A stretch of 64,000 bases of DNA from Geodermatophilus obscurus (GCF_900115395.1 NZ_FOWE01000002.1:186001-250000); one strand, 5' to 3'; shown: positions 44,646 to 53,315, numbered from the stretch's first letter. Made by a program: numbers and translations. Notes: generated by a model not told the origin, from the sequence alone.

Positions 44646-45947
44646 ATGATCGACCCGCCGGCCGCCCGCCGCCCGCGACGCCTGCCGGGGGTGAGCACGA
44701 CCGGGCGGCAGGTCGTCGTCTTCGCCGACCCCGACGGGGAGGCCGTCGACTGGTCGGCGGCCGGGATCACCGACGTCGCCGACTCGCGGGACTTCACGTC
44801 CGGCCGGGTCCCCGCGCAGGCCCTCCGCCAGGCGGGTGCCACGGTGTTCGCCCGGCTGGGCATCGCGGTCGTCGACGCCGCTCCGGACCAGGTCAGCGCG
44901 CTGCGCTCGGCGCGCCGGCCGGTGCTGTCGGTGTCGCCGGAGCTGGTGCACCGGGTGCTCCCCGAGGACCCGTCGGCCTACGTCCGCGGCTACCGCGACG
45001 GCGTCACCGACCTCGCCGGCCGGCTCGGGAGCAGCGGCCCCGGGGAGGGCACCGCGCCCCCGCCGCCGTTGTTCGAGGACACCCCGGCGGCCACCTGGGG
45101 CGTGCAGGCGGTGCAGGCGACCACGTCGCCGTTCACCGGCCGCGGCATCCGGGTCGCCGTCCTCGACACCGGGCTCGACCTCGCCCACCCCGACTTCGCC
45201 GGCCGCCCGGTGACCGCGGAGTCGTTCGTCACCGGGGTCGACAGCGCCCAGGACGGGCACGGCCACGGCACCCACTGCACCGGCACCGCGTGCGGCCCGC
45301 GGGTGCCCCCGGCCGGGCCGCGGTACGGCGTCGCGTCGGAGGCGGAGGTCTTCGCCGGCAAGGTGCTCAGCGACGAGGGCAGCGGCGACGACGGCGGCAT
45401 CCTGGCCGGCATCGACTGGGCGGTGGCCAACGGCTGCGCCGTGATCTCGATGTCGCTGGGCGCCGACGTCGCCGAGGCCCACCCGCCGTACTCGGCCGCC
45501 GGGCGGCGCGCCCTGCAGCAGGGCTCGCTGATCGTGGCCGCGGCCGGCAACAACGCCGACCGGGAGAACGGCGACCCCGGCTTCGTCGGCGCCCCTGCCA
45601 ACAGCGTCGAGATCATGGCCGTCGGGGCCCTGACCAGCGCGCTCACCACCGCCTGGTTCTCCGCCCGCAGCCTGCCCACGCCCGGCGGGGAGGTCGACCT
45701 CGCCGCCCCGGGCGTCGACGTGCTCTCGACCTGGCCCATGCCCACCCGCTACGAGACGATCAGCGGCACCAGCATGGCCACCCCGCACGTCGCGGGACTG
45801 GCGGCGCTGTGGGCCGAGGCCACCGGGCGGCGCGGCCTCGAGCTGTGGGCCACCCTCACCCAGGCGAGCCGCCGGCTGGGCGAGCCGTCGGTCGACGTCG
45901 GCAGCGGGCTGGCGCTGGCACCCCAGGAGGGCGCCGGCACGGCGTAA
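44646..45947 (+). CDS. Subtilisin-like S8 serine protease
   Basis: 433-residue subtilase. Catalytic Asp174 (VAVLDTGLDLAHPDF), His207 (GHGHGTHCTGTACG), oxyanion Asn302 (VAAAGNNADRENGD) and Ser376 (TISGTSMATPHVAG) are all present. The first 130 residues have a propeptide-like beta/alpha pattern but no signal peptide or membrane helix, so a cytoplasmic or non-classical location is likely. The ATG follows AGGGGGAACC. The following small gene may encode a companion inhibitor. Confidence 0.93.
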   Translation: MIDPPAARRPRRLPGVSTTGRQVVVFADPDGEAVDWSAAGITDVADSRDFTSGRVPAQALRQAGATVFARLGIAVVDAAPDQVSALRSARRPVLSVSPELVHRVLPEDPSAYVRGYRDGVTDLAGRLGSSGPGEGTAPPPPLFEDTPAATWGVQAVQATTSPFTGRGIRVAVLDTGLDLAHPDFAGRPVTAESFVTGVDSAQDGHGHGTHCTGTACGPRVPPAGPRYGVASEAEVFAGKVLSDEGSGDDGGILAGIDWAVANGCAVISMSLGADVAEAHPPYSAAGRRALQQGSLIVAAAGNNADRENGDPGFVGAPANSVEIMAVGALTSALTTAWFSARSLPTPGGEVDLAAPGVDVLSTWPMPTRYETISGTSMATPHVAGLAALWAEATGRRGLELWATLTQASRRLGEPSVDVGSGLALAPQEGAGTA

Positions 45948-45958
45948 CCTCCCGCCCC

Positions 45959-46204
45959 ATGGGGTCCCCGCTGGCGCGCTTCAGCGTGACCGTCGACGAC
46001 GGGCACCTGGCCGACCTCGACGCCGTGGCCCGGGCGCTGCGCGACTCGGGCATGCAGGTCGACCGGGTGCTCGGCACGCTCGGGCTCATCACCGGCCAGG
46101 CGCCCGCCGACGCGCGGTCGACCCTGCTCGCCGTCGAGGGCGTGACGTCGGTCGACGAGCAGTTGCGGGTCCAGCTGCCGCCGCCGGACGCGCCGGTCCA
46201 GTAG
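45959..46204 (+). CDS. Small protein after the subtilase, possible I9-type inhibitor
   Basis: 81-residue protein with a beta-alpha-beta-beta-alpha-beta pattern (RFSVTVDDGHLADLDAVARA, MQVDRVLGTLGLITGQAP, DARSTLLAVEGVTSVDEQLR) and the VxxVDEQ ending typical of subtilisin propeptides and I9 inhibitors. Such standalone proteins accompany S8 proteases in actinobacteria and are often misnamed as an aldolase. ATG start, 11 bases after the protease stop. Inhibitor or folding-aid role is inferred. Confidence 0.7.
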   Translation: MGSPLARFSVTVDDGHLADLDAVARALRDSGMQVDRVLGTLGLITGQAPADARSTLLAVEGVTSVDEQLRVQLPPPDAPVQ

Positions 46205-46243
46205 GCCGGGGACGTCCCGGGACCGCCGTCCGTTGACCGGGGT

Positions 46244-46831
46244 GTGCGGTGGACGGGGGTGCGGACGGCGGTGGGGGTCGCCGTCGTCGTCCTCGCGGTG
46301 CTCGGGGCACTGCTGGCGGTGCGGCAGGTGACCGCCGACCCGCCGCCGTCGGCGGAGTGCGCGGCGGCCGGGCCCGGCATCCGGGTCGACCCCGCGGCGG
46401 TGCCCGAGGGGCCGGTCGCCGGGTGGTCCGGCGAGCAGCTGGCCAACGCCGCGGCGATCGTCAACGCCGCGCACGCCCTCGGGCTGGACACCTGCGCCCA
46501 GGTGGTCGGCGTGATGACGGCGATGGGGGAGTCCTCGCTGCGCGTCCTCGACCGCGGCGACGCCGTGGGCCCCGACTCGCGCGGGCTGTTCCAGCAGCGC
46601 GACAACGGCGCCTGGGGCTCCTACGCCGACCGGATGGACCCGGCCACCAGTGCCACCAACTTCTTCCGCGCGCTGGAGGAGGTGCCCGGCTGGCGCTCGC
46701 TGCCGCCGACGATCGCCGCGCACCGCACCCAGCGCAACGCCGACCCGTACCACTACGCGCGCTGGTGGGACGACGCCGTCGAGGTGGTCAGCGCGCTGGC
46801 GGGCCGGCCGGTGCTCGGGACGGGTCGCTAG
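46244..46831 (+). CDS. Secreted lysozyme-like transglycosylase domain protein
   Basis: 195-residue protein with an N-terminal signal/membrane helix (about 7-27) and a lysozyme-superfamily domain (LANAAAIVNAAHALGLDTCA, VVGVMTAMGESSLRVLDRGD, SRGLFQQRDNGAWGSYADRM). Glu in GESS is the likely catalytic residue. GTG start. Its stop lies 44 bases inside the convergent TetR gene, so the two 3' ends overlap. Confidence 0.8.
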   Translation: MRWTGVRTAVGVAVVVLAVLGALLAVRQVTADPPPSAECAAAGPGIRVDPAAVPEGPVAGWSGEQLANAAAIVNAAHALGLDTCAQVVGVMTAMGESSLRVLDRGDAVGPDSRGLFQQRDNGAWGSYADRMDPATSATNFFRALEEVPGWRSLPPTIAAHRTQRNADPYHYARWWDDAVEVVSALAGRPVLGTGR

Positions 46832-47600
46832 CGCGCTGCTCGACCAGCACGCCGACCCCGTCGAGGAGCCGGGCCAGGCCGAAGGCGAAGGAGCGCTCGG
46901 GGTCGGAGGCGGCCTGCAGCTCCTCGCCGGCCACCGGCCCGACGCGGGCGGCGGTGGGGAAGCGCTCCGCGTCGAAGAAGCGGTCGACGTGCGGCGCCAT
47001 CGCCGTCCACCACTGGTCCTCCGACACGCCGCTGACCTGCTCGGCCACCACCTTCTCGTGGACGCCACCGACGGTGCCCTGCACGAGGTCGTTGACGAGG
47101 GTGACCAGCAGGTCCATCTCGACCTCGGACAGGCCGAGCCCGTCGACGGCGCGCAGCTCGAGCTCGTACTTGCGCATCAGGTGCGGGCCCAGCGGCGGGC
47201 GGCCGGTGGCCAGGTGCAGCGCCCACGGGTGCCGGAGGAAGAGGTCCCAGTTGGCCCGGGCCACCGCCTCCAGGCGCGCGCGCCAGTCCCCGCCGGTGAC
47301 CACGGTCTCGTCCGGGTAGAGCTCGGCCAGGACCGAGTCGAGCATGAGGTCGACGAGCTCGCCCTTGCCGGGCACGTGGCCGTAGAGGGTCATCGCGCCC
47401 ACGCCCAGGTCGGCGGCCACCCGGCGCATCGACAGCGCGGGCAGCCCCTCGGCGTCGGCCAGGCGCACGGCGGCGGCGACCACCCGGTCGACGTCCAGCG
47501 ACGACCGCGGGCCCGGCCGCCGCCCGGACGCCGGTGCCGTGCGCCAGAGCAGGTCCATGCTGCGGGCCGGGTCGCCGATGCCCGTGAACTCGGTGGCCAT
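46788..47600 (-). CDS. TetR family regulator of the adjacent ABC exporter
   Basis: 270-residue TetR/AcrR repressor. The HTH lies at about residues 45-85 (VDRVVAAAVRLADAEGLPAL, SMRRVAADLGVGAMTLYGHV), followed by a TetR_C-type helical effector domain (WDLFLRHPWALHLATGRPPL, VTLVNDLVQGTVGGV). It diverges from an ABC-2 exporter and a long inverted repeat lies between them, as for drug-responsive TetR systems. The C-terminal 14 residues are coded in the overlap with the lysozyme-like gene. Confidence 0.93.
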   Translation of the reverse strand: MATEFTGIGDPARSMDLLWRTAPASGRRPGPRSSLDVDRVVAAAVRLADAEGLPALSMRRVAADLGVGAMTLYGHVPGKGELVDLMLDSVLAELYPDETVVTGGDWRARLEAVARANWDLFLRHPWALHLATGRPPLGPHLMRKYELELRAVDGLGLSEVEMDLLVTLVNDLVQGTVGGVHEKVVAEQVSGVSEDQWWTAMAPHVDRFFDAERFPTAARVGPVAGEELQAASDPERSFAFGLARLLDGVGVLVEQRASDPSRAPAGPPAR

Positions 47601-47635
47601 GCGCCCAGCCTCCCGCAGCGTCGTAGCGACGCGTC

Positions 47636-47685
47636 TCCGTACGGTGTACGGTGCCATCGTCCGGCAATGGCGTACAGCGTACGGA
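47636..47685. promoter_or_regulatory. Palindromic operator between TetR and ABC exporter genes
   Basis: Left arm TCCGTACGGTGTACGG..CCAT (47636-47657) and right arm ATGGCGTACAGCGTACGGA (47667-47685) are inverted repeats with one mismatch and a three-base gap. Each arm contains the repeated GTAC-type core, so two TetR dimers could bind. The arms straddle the region where both promoters must lie. Confidence 0.7.
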
Positions 47686-47693
47686 GGTATCCG

Positions 47694-48698
47694 GTGGAGA
47701 CGGCTGTCAGGGCGACGGGCCTGGGGAAGAGCTACGGCGGGACGGCGGTGCTCGACGACGTCGACCTTGACGTCCGCGCCGGCACGGTGTGCGCCCTCCT
47801 CGGTCCGAACGGGGCGGGCAAGACGACGGCGGTGCGCATCATGACCACGCTGGTGCGGCCCGACCGCGGCCGCGTCGAGGTGGCCGGGCACGACGTCGTC
47901 CGCGAGCCGCGGCAGGTGCGCCGCCGCATCGGGCTGGTCGGGCAGCAGCCCGCCGTCGACGAGGTGCTCGGCGCGCGGCAGAACCTGGAGCTGTTCGCCC
48001 GGCTGCACCACCTCGACCGGCGCGCCGCCCGCCGGCGGGCCGGGGAGCTGCTCGACCAGGTCGGGCTGTCGGACACCGGCGACCGGCCGGTGCAGCAGTT
48101 CTCCGGCGGCATGCGCCGGCGGCTCGACCTCGCCGCCGGGCTGGTCCTCGCCCCCCGGGTGCTCTTCCTCGACGAGCCGACGACCGGTCTGGACCCGGCC
48201 GGCCGCCGCGACGTGTGGGACGCCGTCCGTGCCCTCGTGGCCGCCGGCACCACGGTCCTGCTCACCACGCAGTACCTGGAGGAGGCCGAGCAGCTCGCCG
48301 ACGACGTCTGCGTGCTCGACGCCGGGCGGGTGGTCGCCCGCGGGACCCCGGCGGAGCTGACCGCGGCGGTCGGCGGGGACCGCCTCGAGCTCGTGGTCAG
48401 CGACCCGGCACGCGCGGCGGAGGCCGTCTCCGTGGTGGAACGGGCGCTGGTGGAACGGGCGCTGGCCGGGCCGGCCCTCGCCGGTCCACCCGGGGCCGCG
48501 CCCGGCGGGCCACCGCCGGTGCGGGTGACCGTGCCGGTCGCCCGGCGGGCGGGTGCGGTCGGCGCCGTCGTCCGCGCCCTGGACGCCGCGGGCATCGAGG
48601 TCGACGACCTCGCCCTGCGCCCGACGACCCTGGACGAGGCCTACCTGCGGATCACCCGCCGCGAGCCGGCGGAGGCGCCGGCGGGGGTGCCGGCGTGA
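47694..48698 (+). CDS. ABC-2 exporter ATPase (DrrA-like)
   Basis: 334-residue ATPase with Walker A at 37-44 (GPNGAGKT), signature QFSGGMRRRLDLAAG, Walker B VLFLDEPTTGLD and a C-terminal DUF4162-like domain. GTG at 47694 is preferred, with GGAGGT seven bases upstream; an ATG nine codons earlier lies in the operator. It overlaps the permease gene by four bases. Likely a daunorubicin-resistance-type efflux pump; substrate unknown. Confidence 0.92.
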   Translation: METAVRATGLGKSYGGTAVLDDVDLDVRAGTVCALLGPNGAGKTTAVRIMTTLVRPDRGRVEVAGHDVVREPRQVRRRIGLVGQQPAVDEVLGARQNLELFARLHHLDRRAARRRAGELLDQVGLSDTGDRPVQQFSGGMRRRLDLAAGLVLAPRVLFLDEPTTGLDPAGRRDVWDAVRALVAAGTTVLLTTQYLEEAEQLADDVCVLDAGRVVARGTPAELTAAVGGDRLELVVSDPARAAEAVSVVERALVERALAGPALAGPPGAAPGGPPPVRVTVPVARRAGAVGAVVRALDAAGIEVDDLALRPTTLDEAYLRITRREPAEAPAGVPA

Positions 48699-49576
48699 GC
48701 GCGCCTGCGGTGCACGGGGAGCCGGTGCCCGAGGAGTCGGTGCAGGAGGAGTCGGTGCAGGAGGAGTCGGTGCAGGAGGAGTCGGTGCTGGAGCGGCTGC
48801 GGTGGGCGGTGGCCGACGGCCTGACCGTGGCCGGCCGCGACGTCGCCCACTGGCGGCGCCGGCCTGCCGCGCTGCTGGTGGGCCTGCTGTTCCCGGTCCT
48901 GCTGCTGGTCATGTTCGGGTACCTGCTCGGCGGCGGCATGGTCGTCCCCGGGGGCGGCGACTACCTCGACTTCCTGTTCCCCGGGATGCTCGCGCTGGCG
49001 ATGGTGTTCGGGCTGGAGGCCACGATGACCGCGGTGGCCACCGACGCCGGCCGCGGGATCACCGACCGGTTCCGCTCGCTGCCGATGGCGCCGTCGGCGG
49101 TCGTGCTGGGCCGTTTCCTGGCCGACGTGGCCGCCTCCGTCGCCGGCCTGCTCGTCCTGCTGGCCGGCGGCCTGGCGATCGGCTGGCGGCCCGGCGCCGT
49201 GGGACCCGCGCTGGCGGCGGTCGGGCTGCTCCTGCTGCTGCGGCTGGCCTGCCTGTGGGCCGGCATCCACCTCGGCCTGGTCGCCCGCGACCCCGCGGCG
49301 GTGGTCGCCGTGCAGATCCTGGTCTGGCCCTTCGCGTTCCTGTCCAACGCCTTCGTCGCCACCGCGACGATGCCCGGCTGGCTGGCCGCGGTCGCCGAGT
49401 GGAACCCGCTGGCGACCACGGTCACCGCCGTGCGCGAGCTGTTCGGCAACCCGGTCGGGGCCGGCGGCGGCTGGCCGACCGAGAACGCGCTGCTGCTCGC
49501 GGTGGTCTGGCCGGTGGTGATCGGCACGGTGTTCGCCGTGCTGAGCGTCCGCCGGTACCAGGCGCTGTCGCGGTGA
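48695..49576 (+). CDS. ABC-2 exporter permease (DrrB-like)
   Basis: 293-residue permease with about six membrane helices (LLVGLLFPVLLLVMFGYLLG, FLFPGMLALAMVFGLEATMT, VAASVAGLLVLLAGGLAIGW, LAAVGLLLLLRLACLWAGIH, ILVWPFAFLSNAFVATATMP, LLLAVVWPVVIGTVFAVLSV) and the ABC-2 pattern. The N-terminal 30 residues contain four copies of ESVQE from a 15-base DNA repeat. Partner of the preceding ATPase. Confidence 0.93.
   Translation: MSAPAVHGEPVPEESVQEESVQEESVQEESVLERLRWAVADGLTVAGRDVAHWRRRPAALLVGLLFPVLLLVMFGYLLGGGMVVPGGGDYLDFLFPGMLALAMVFGLEATMTAVATDAGRGITDRFRSLPMAPSAVVLGRFLADVAASVAGLLVLLAGGLAIGWRPGAVGPALAAVGLLLLLRLACLWAGIHLGLVARDPAAVVAVQILVWPFAFLSNAFVATATMPGWLAAVAEWNPLATTVTAVRELFGNPVGAGGGWPTENALLLAVVWPVVIGTVFAVLSVRRYQALSR
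48731..48790. repeat. 15-base in-frame tandem repeat in the permease gene
   Basis: Four units of GAGGAGTCGGTGCAG (the last ends in CTG) start at 48731, 48746, 48761 and 48776. They encode Glu-Glu-Ser-Val-Gln near the N-terminus and can vary in copy number without shifting frame. Confidence 0.85.
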
Positions 49577-49588
49577 CCTGACGGGAGA

Positions 49589-49622
49589 GGCCGGCCGTCC
49601 ACCGACCGGTGGACGGCCGGCC
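49589..49622 (+). terminator. Terminator after the first ABC exporter
   Basis: A perfect 15-base stem (49589-49603 with 49608-49622), loop GACC, starts 12 bases after the permease stop and separates the two exporter operons. Confidence 0.85.
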
Positions 49623-49670
49623 CACGGACCGGAGGTGCCGCCGACCGCCTGCGGCCGACAGGCTCGTGCC

Positions 49671-50594
49671 ATGACATCGACCCGGGTGACATCGACCGAG
49701 ACGGCGCCCGCCCCGGTGGCCGGGGCGCGGGACGACTCCGCGGTCCGCGCGCGCGGGCTGCTCAAGCGCTACGGCGACCGGACCGTGGTGGACGGCATCG
49801 ACCTCGACGTGCGGCGCGGGGAGGTGTTCGCCCTGCTCGGGCCGAACGGGGCGGGCAAGACGACCACCGTCGAGATTCTGGAGGGCGTGCGCCGCCGCGA
49901 CGGCGGCGACGTCGACGTCCTGGGCGAGGACCCCGCCCGCGCGGGACGGGCCTGGCGCGACCGGGTCGGCGTCGTCGGCCAGAGCACGGGCGCCGGCAAC
50001 GCGCTCACCGTGCGCGAGACGCTCGACCACTTCGCCCGCTACCACGCGACGCCGGTGCCGACGGCCGAGCTGCTCGCCGACGTCGGGCTGCGCGAGGCCG
50101 CCCGCACCCGGGTGGACAGGCTCTCCGGCGGGCAGCGCCGGCGGCTGGAGGTGGCACTCGGTGTGCAGGGCCGGCCGGAGCTGCTGTTCCTCGACGAGCC
50201 CACCACCGGCATGGACCCGGTGGCCCGCCGCCGGTTCTGGTCGCTGGTCGAGGGCCTGCGCGACCGCGGCACCACGGTGCTGCTCACCACCCACTACCTC
50301 GACGAGGCCGCGCACCTGGCCGACCGGGTCGGCGTCATCAGCGCCGGCCGGCTCGTCGAGGTCGCCCCGCCGGCCGAGCTCGGCGCCGGCCTGCGGCAGG
50401 CGGCCACCGTCCGCTGGCTCGAGGACGGCGTGCCCCGCGAGGTCACCACGCCGGAGCCGGCCGCCGTCCTGCGCGACCTGCTCGCCGCGCACCCCGCCGG
50501 GGAGGTCCCCGGCCTCACCGTCACCCGCCCCGGCCTCGAGGACGTCTACCTCGCGATGGTCGGCGCCACCGCTCCCGAGGAGACCGCGCGATGA
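49671..50594 (+). CDS. ABC-2 exporter ATPase, two-component-linked
   Basis: 307-residue ATPase with Walker A at 57-64 (GPNGAGKT), signature RLSGGQRRRLEVALG and Walker B LLFLDEPTTGMD. Start uncertain: ATG 49671 lacks a good ribosome site; GTG 49635 is also open. It overlaps the following permease gene by four bases. The second exporter of the region, coupled to a histidine kinase/response regulator pair, as in Lia/Bce-like stress modules. Confidence 0.91.
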   Translation: MTSTRVTSTETAPAPVAGARDDSAVRARGLLKRYGDRTVVDGIDLDVRRGEVFALLGPNGAGKTTTVEILEGVRRRDGGDVDVLGEDPARAGRAWRDRVGVVGQSTGAGNALTVRETLDHFARYHATPVPTAELLADVGLREAARTRVDRLSGGQRRRLEVALGVQGRPELLFLDEPTTGMDPVARRRFWSLVEGLRDRGTTVLLTTHYLDEAAHLADRVGVISAGRLVEVAPPAELGAGLRQAATVRWLEDGVPREVTTPEPAAVLRDLLAAHPAGEVPGLTVTRPGLEDVYLAMVGATAPEETAR

Positions 50595-51418
50595 CCGCCG
50601 CCCTGACCCCCGCCGTCACCCGCCCGTCGCCGCCGTCGGCCGCCGCCATCGGGCTGGCCCGCGTCGGCCTGGAGCTGCGGCTGTTCGTCCGCGACCCCGG
50701 CCAGGTGGTGTTCTCCTTCGCCTACCCGATCGTGATGCTGGTGATCTTCGCGTCGGTGATGGCCGACGAGGACCGGCCGGCCGGGGTGCCGTTCGCGCAG
50801 TACTTCCTGGCGGGGATCGCGGCCACCGGGATCATGCTGACCAGCTTCCAGGCGGTCGGGACGGCGATCGCCGAGGAGCGCGACCGCGGCGACCTCGCCC
50901 GGCTGCAGACCGTCGGTACGCCGGCGGTGTCCTACTTCCTCGGCAAGGCCGGCCAGGTGCTGGTGACGACCGCGGTCCAGCTGACCGCGCTCCTGACCGT
51001 GGCGGCCACGGTCTACGACGTGCCGCTGCCCTCGGAGGCCGGCCGCTGGGTGACCTTCGCCTGGGTGGTGCTCGGGGGCGCCCTGGCAGGCACCGTGCTC
51101 GGCATCGCGGTGGCCTCGGTCGGCAGCACCCGCTCGGTGGGCAACGGGATCGCGGCGTTCGCCATCGTCCTGCAGTTCTTCTCGGGGGTCTTCTTCGTCT
51201 TCTCCGAGCTGCCGTCGTGGATGCAGGAGGTGGCCGCGGTCTTCCCGCTGAAGTGGATGGTGCAGGGCATGCGCTCGGTCTTCCTCCCCGACGCCGCCGC
51301 GGTGGCCGAGCCCGCCGGCACCTGGGAGCACGGGACCACTGCCCTGGTGCTGGCCGCATGGGTGATCATCGGCGTCGTGGTGTGCGCCCGGACCTTCCGC
51401 TGGCGCCGGACGACGTGA
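50591..51418 (+). CDS. ABC-2 exporter permease, two-component-linked
   Basis: 275-residue membrane protein with about six helices (PGQVVFSFAYPIVMLVIFAS, FLAGIAATGIMLTSFQAVGT, VVLGGALAGTVLGIAVASVG, IAAFAIVLQFFSGVFFVFSE, LVLAAWVIIGVVVCARTFRW) and the FSGVFFVFSELPSWMQEVAA ABC-2 motif. ATG start overlaps the ATPase stop; its stop overlaps the kinase start by four bases. Confidence 0.93.
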   Translation: MTAALTPAVTRPSPPSAAAIGLARVGLELRLFVRDPGQVVFSFAYPIVMLVIFASVMADEDRPAGVPFAQYFLAGIAATGIMLTSFQAVGTAIAEERDRGDLARLQTVGTPAVSYFLGKAGQVLVTTAVQLTALLTVAATVYDVPLPSEAGRWVTFAWVVLGGALAGTVLGIAVASVGSTRSVGNGIAAFAIVLQFFSGVFFVFSELPSWMQEVAAVFPLKWMVQGMRSVFLPDAAAVAEPAGTWEHGTTALVLAAWVIIGVVVCARTFRWRRTT

Positions 51419-52653
51419 GCCTCCGGCACCGGCTGACCGCCGCCGTCGTCCCTCCCGCGGAGGACGACGGCGGCGCGCCGCTGTCCGAGCGCGGCTGGCG
51501 GACCACCCTGGTCGGGATGCACGTCATCTCGGCGGGGCTCTGGGCGCTGGCCCTGCTCAGCGTCGGGTCCGGCGAGGTGACCGGTACCGGGGAGCGCGGT
51601 CCGGTGCTCGCCGTCCTGGGGGCGCTGGCGCTGTCCTACGTGCTCGCCGGCGGCCCGGCGCTCAGCGGCGGGCACCGCTGGCGGGCGCTGACCCACCTCG
51701 TGGTCGTGGTCGTCTCCTTCGGGCTGCTCGGCGTCCTGGCGCCCGGGCTGCTGTTCCTGCTCTTCCTCGCCTACCCGCAGGTGTGGTTCGTCGTGCAGGG
51801 GACGCGGACCGGGGTCGTGTGGACGGTGCTGCTCGCCGTCGCCAGCGCCGTCGGCCCGGTGACCGACGCGGAGGCCGGGCGGTCGACGCTGGAGGTCCTG
51901 CGGGAGTCGGTCATCAGCCTGGCGTTCAGCCTGGCGCTCGGCCTGTGGATCAGCCACGTGCTGCGGCAGAGCGCCGAGCGGGCCTCGCTGATCGCCCAGC
52001 TGGAGGCCACCCGCTCCGAGCTCGCCGCCGCCGAGCGCGAGCGCGGCGTGCTGGCCGAGCGCGAGCGGCTGGCGCAGGAGGTGCACGACACCCTGGCGCA
52101 GGGCTACACGTCGATCGTCGTGCTCTCCCAGACCGCCGCGGCGCTCGTCGGCCCCGCTCCTGACGCCGCCCGGGAGAAGCTGGCGGTCATCGAGGAGGTG
52201 GCCCGCGACAACCTGGCCGAGGCGCGGGCGGTGGTGGCCGCGTTCCGGCCGGTGGCCCTGGACGGGTCGACGCTGATGGAGGCGCTGGGCCGCCTCGCCG
52301 AGCGGTTCGCCCGCGAGACCGGGCTGCCGGTGCGGGTGGACACCTCGGCGCTCGACGCCGCGCCGGGGTTGCGCACCGACGAGGAGGTGGTGCTGCTGCG
52401 CGGGGCGCAGGAGGCGCTGACCAACGTCCGCCGGCACGCCGGTGCCTCGGCGGTGGTGCTGCGGCTGGCGCGGGTGGGCTCGCAGGTGTCGGTGCACGTG
52501 GAGGACGACGGCGTGGGCTTCGACCCCGCGGCGGTGACCGTGTCGGGCCTGGAGGGGCTGCGCGGGCGGGTGACGCAGGTGGGCGGCGAGGTCGACGTCG
52601 TCTCGGTGCCGGGCTCGGGCACGCGGGTGACGGTGCGGGTGCCCGGCTCGTGA
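51415..52653 (+). CDS. Sensor histidine kinase (HisKA_3, LiaS/DesK type)
   Basis: 412-residue kinase with six membrane helices (about 30-180), a coiled linker, the phosphoacceptor His224 (RLAQEVHDTLAQGYTS) and the HATPase domain (EALTNVRRHAGASAVVLRLA, VEDDGVGFDPAAV). There is no large sensory domain, so it probably senses the membrane or the adjacent exporter. GTG start overlaps the permease stop; stop overlaps the regulator start. Confidence 0.95.
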   Translation: MSLRHRLTAAVVPPAEDDGGAPLSERGWRTTLVGMHVISAGLWALALLSVGSGEVTGTGERGPVLAVLGALALSYVLAGGPALSGGHRWRALTHLVVVVVSFGLLGVLAPGLLFLLFLAYPQVWFVVQGTRTGVVWTVLLAVASAVGPVTDAEAGRSTLEVLRESVISLAFSLALGLWISHVLRQSAERASLIAQLEATRSELAAAERERGVLAERERLAQEVHDTLAQGYTSIVVLSQTAAALVGPAPDAAREKLAVIEEVARDNLAEARAVVAAFRPVALDGSTLMEALGRLAERFARETGLPVRVDTSALDAAPGLRTDEEVVLLRGAQEALTNVRRHAGASAVVLRLARVGSQVSVHVEDDGVGFDPAAVTVSGLEGLRGRVTQVGGEVDVVSVPGSGTRVTVRVPGS

Positions 52654-53282
52654 TCCGCGTCCTCGTGGTCGACGACCACCCGGTGGTGCGCGGTGGCCTG
52701 GTCGGCTGGCTGGCCGCCCAGGAGGACCTCGACGTCGTCGGGGAGGCCGCCGACGGGCTGGAGGCGCTGGCCCAGGTGGCCGCGACCGCGCCCGACGTCG
52801 TGCTCATGGACCTGCGGATGCCGCGGATGGACGGCGTCACCGCGATCGAGCGGCTGGCCGCCTCCCATCCCGGCGTGCGCGTGCTGGTGCTGACCACCTA
52901 CGACACCGACGCCGACATCGTGCGGGCCGTCGCGGCCGGCGCCACCGGCTACCTGCTCAAGGACGCGCCGCTGCCGCAGCTCGCCGACGCCGTCCGGGCC
53001 GCCGCGCGCGGGGAGACGGTGCTCGCGCCGCCGGTGGCCGCCCGGCTGGTGTCCCGCATGCGCGCGCCGGTCGTCGAGGAGCCGACCGCGCGGGAGCTCG
53101 AGGTGCTGGCCGGGGTGGCGCGGGGGCTCACCAACGCCGACATCGGCCGCGAGCTGTTCATCGGCGAGGCGACGGTGAAGACCCACCTGCTGCGGCTGTT
53201 CGCCAAGCTCGGCGTCGACGACCGCACCCGCGCGGTGATGGTCGCCGTCGAGCGCGGCCTGCTGCCGCGGCCGGGCGGCTGA
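52650..53282 (+). CDS. LuxR/NarL-type response regulator
   Basis: 210-residue regulator. Receiver domain with phosphoacceptor Asp54 (VVLMDLRMPRMDG) and Asp8/Asp9 acidic pocket, and a C-terminal LuxR HTH (LEVLAGVARGLTNADIGREL, FIGEATVKTHLLRLFAKLGV). Starts GTG, overlapping the kinase stop by four bases. It likely controls the preceding exporter. Confidence 0.96.
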   Translation: MIRVLVVDDHPVVRGGLVGWLAAQEDLDVVGEAADGLEALAQVAATAPDVVLMDLRMPRMDGVTAIERLAASHPGVRVLVLTTYDTDADIVRAVAAGATGYLLKDAPLPQLADAVRAAARGETVLAPPVAARLVSRMRAPVVEEPTARELEVLAGVARGLTNADIGRELFIGEATVKTHLLRLFAKLGVDDRTRAVMVAVERGLLPRPGG

Positions 53283-53315
53283 CCGGCCCGCGTCCGTCCT
53301 CTACCGTGCCGGACC

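Noticed and set aside
46650-47693. Upstream extension of the ABC ATPase frame across the TetR gene
   Set aside because: Antisense to TetR, low complexity; a good start with GGAGGT exists at 47694.
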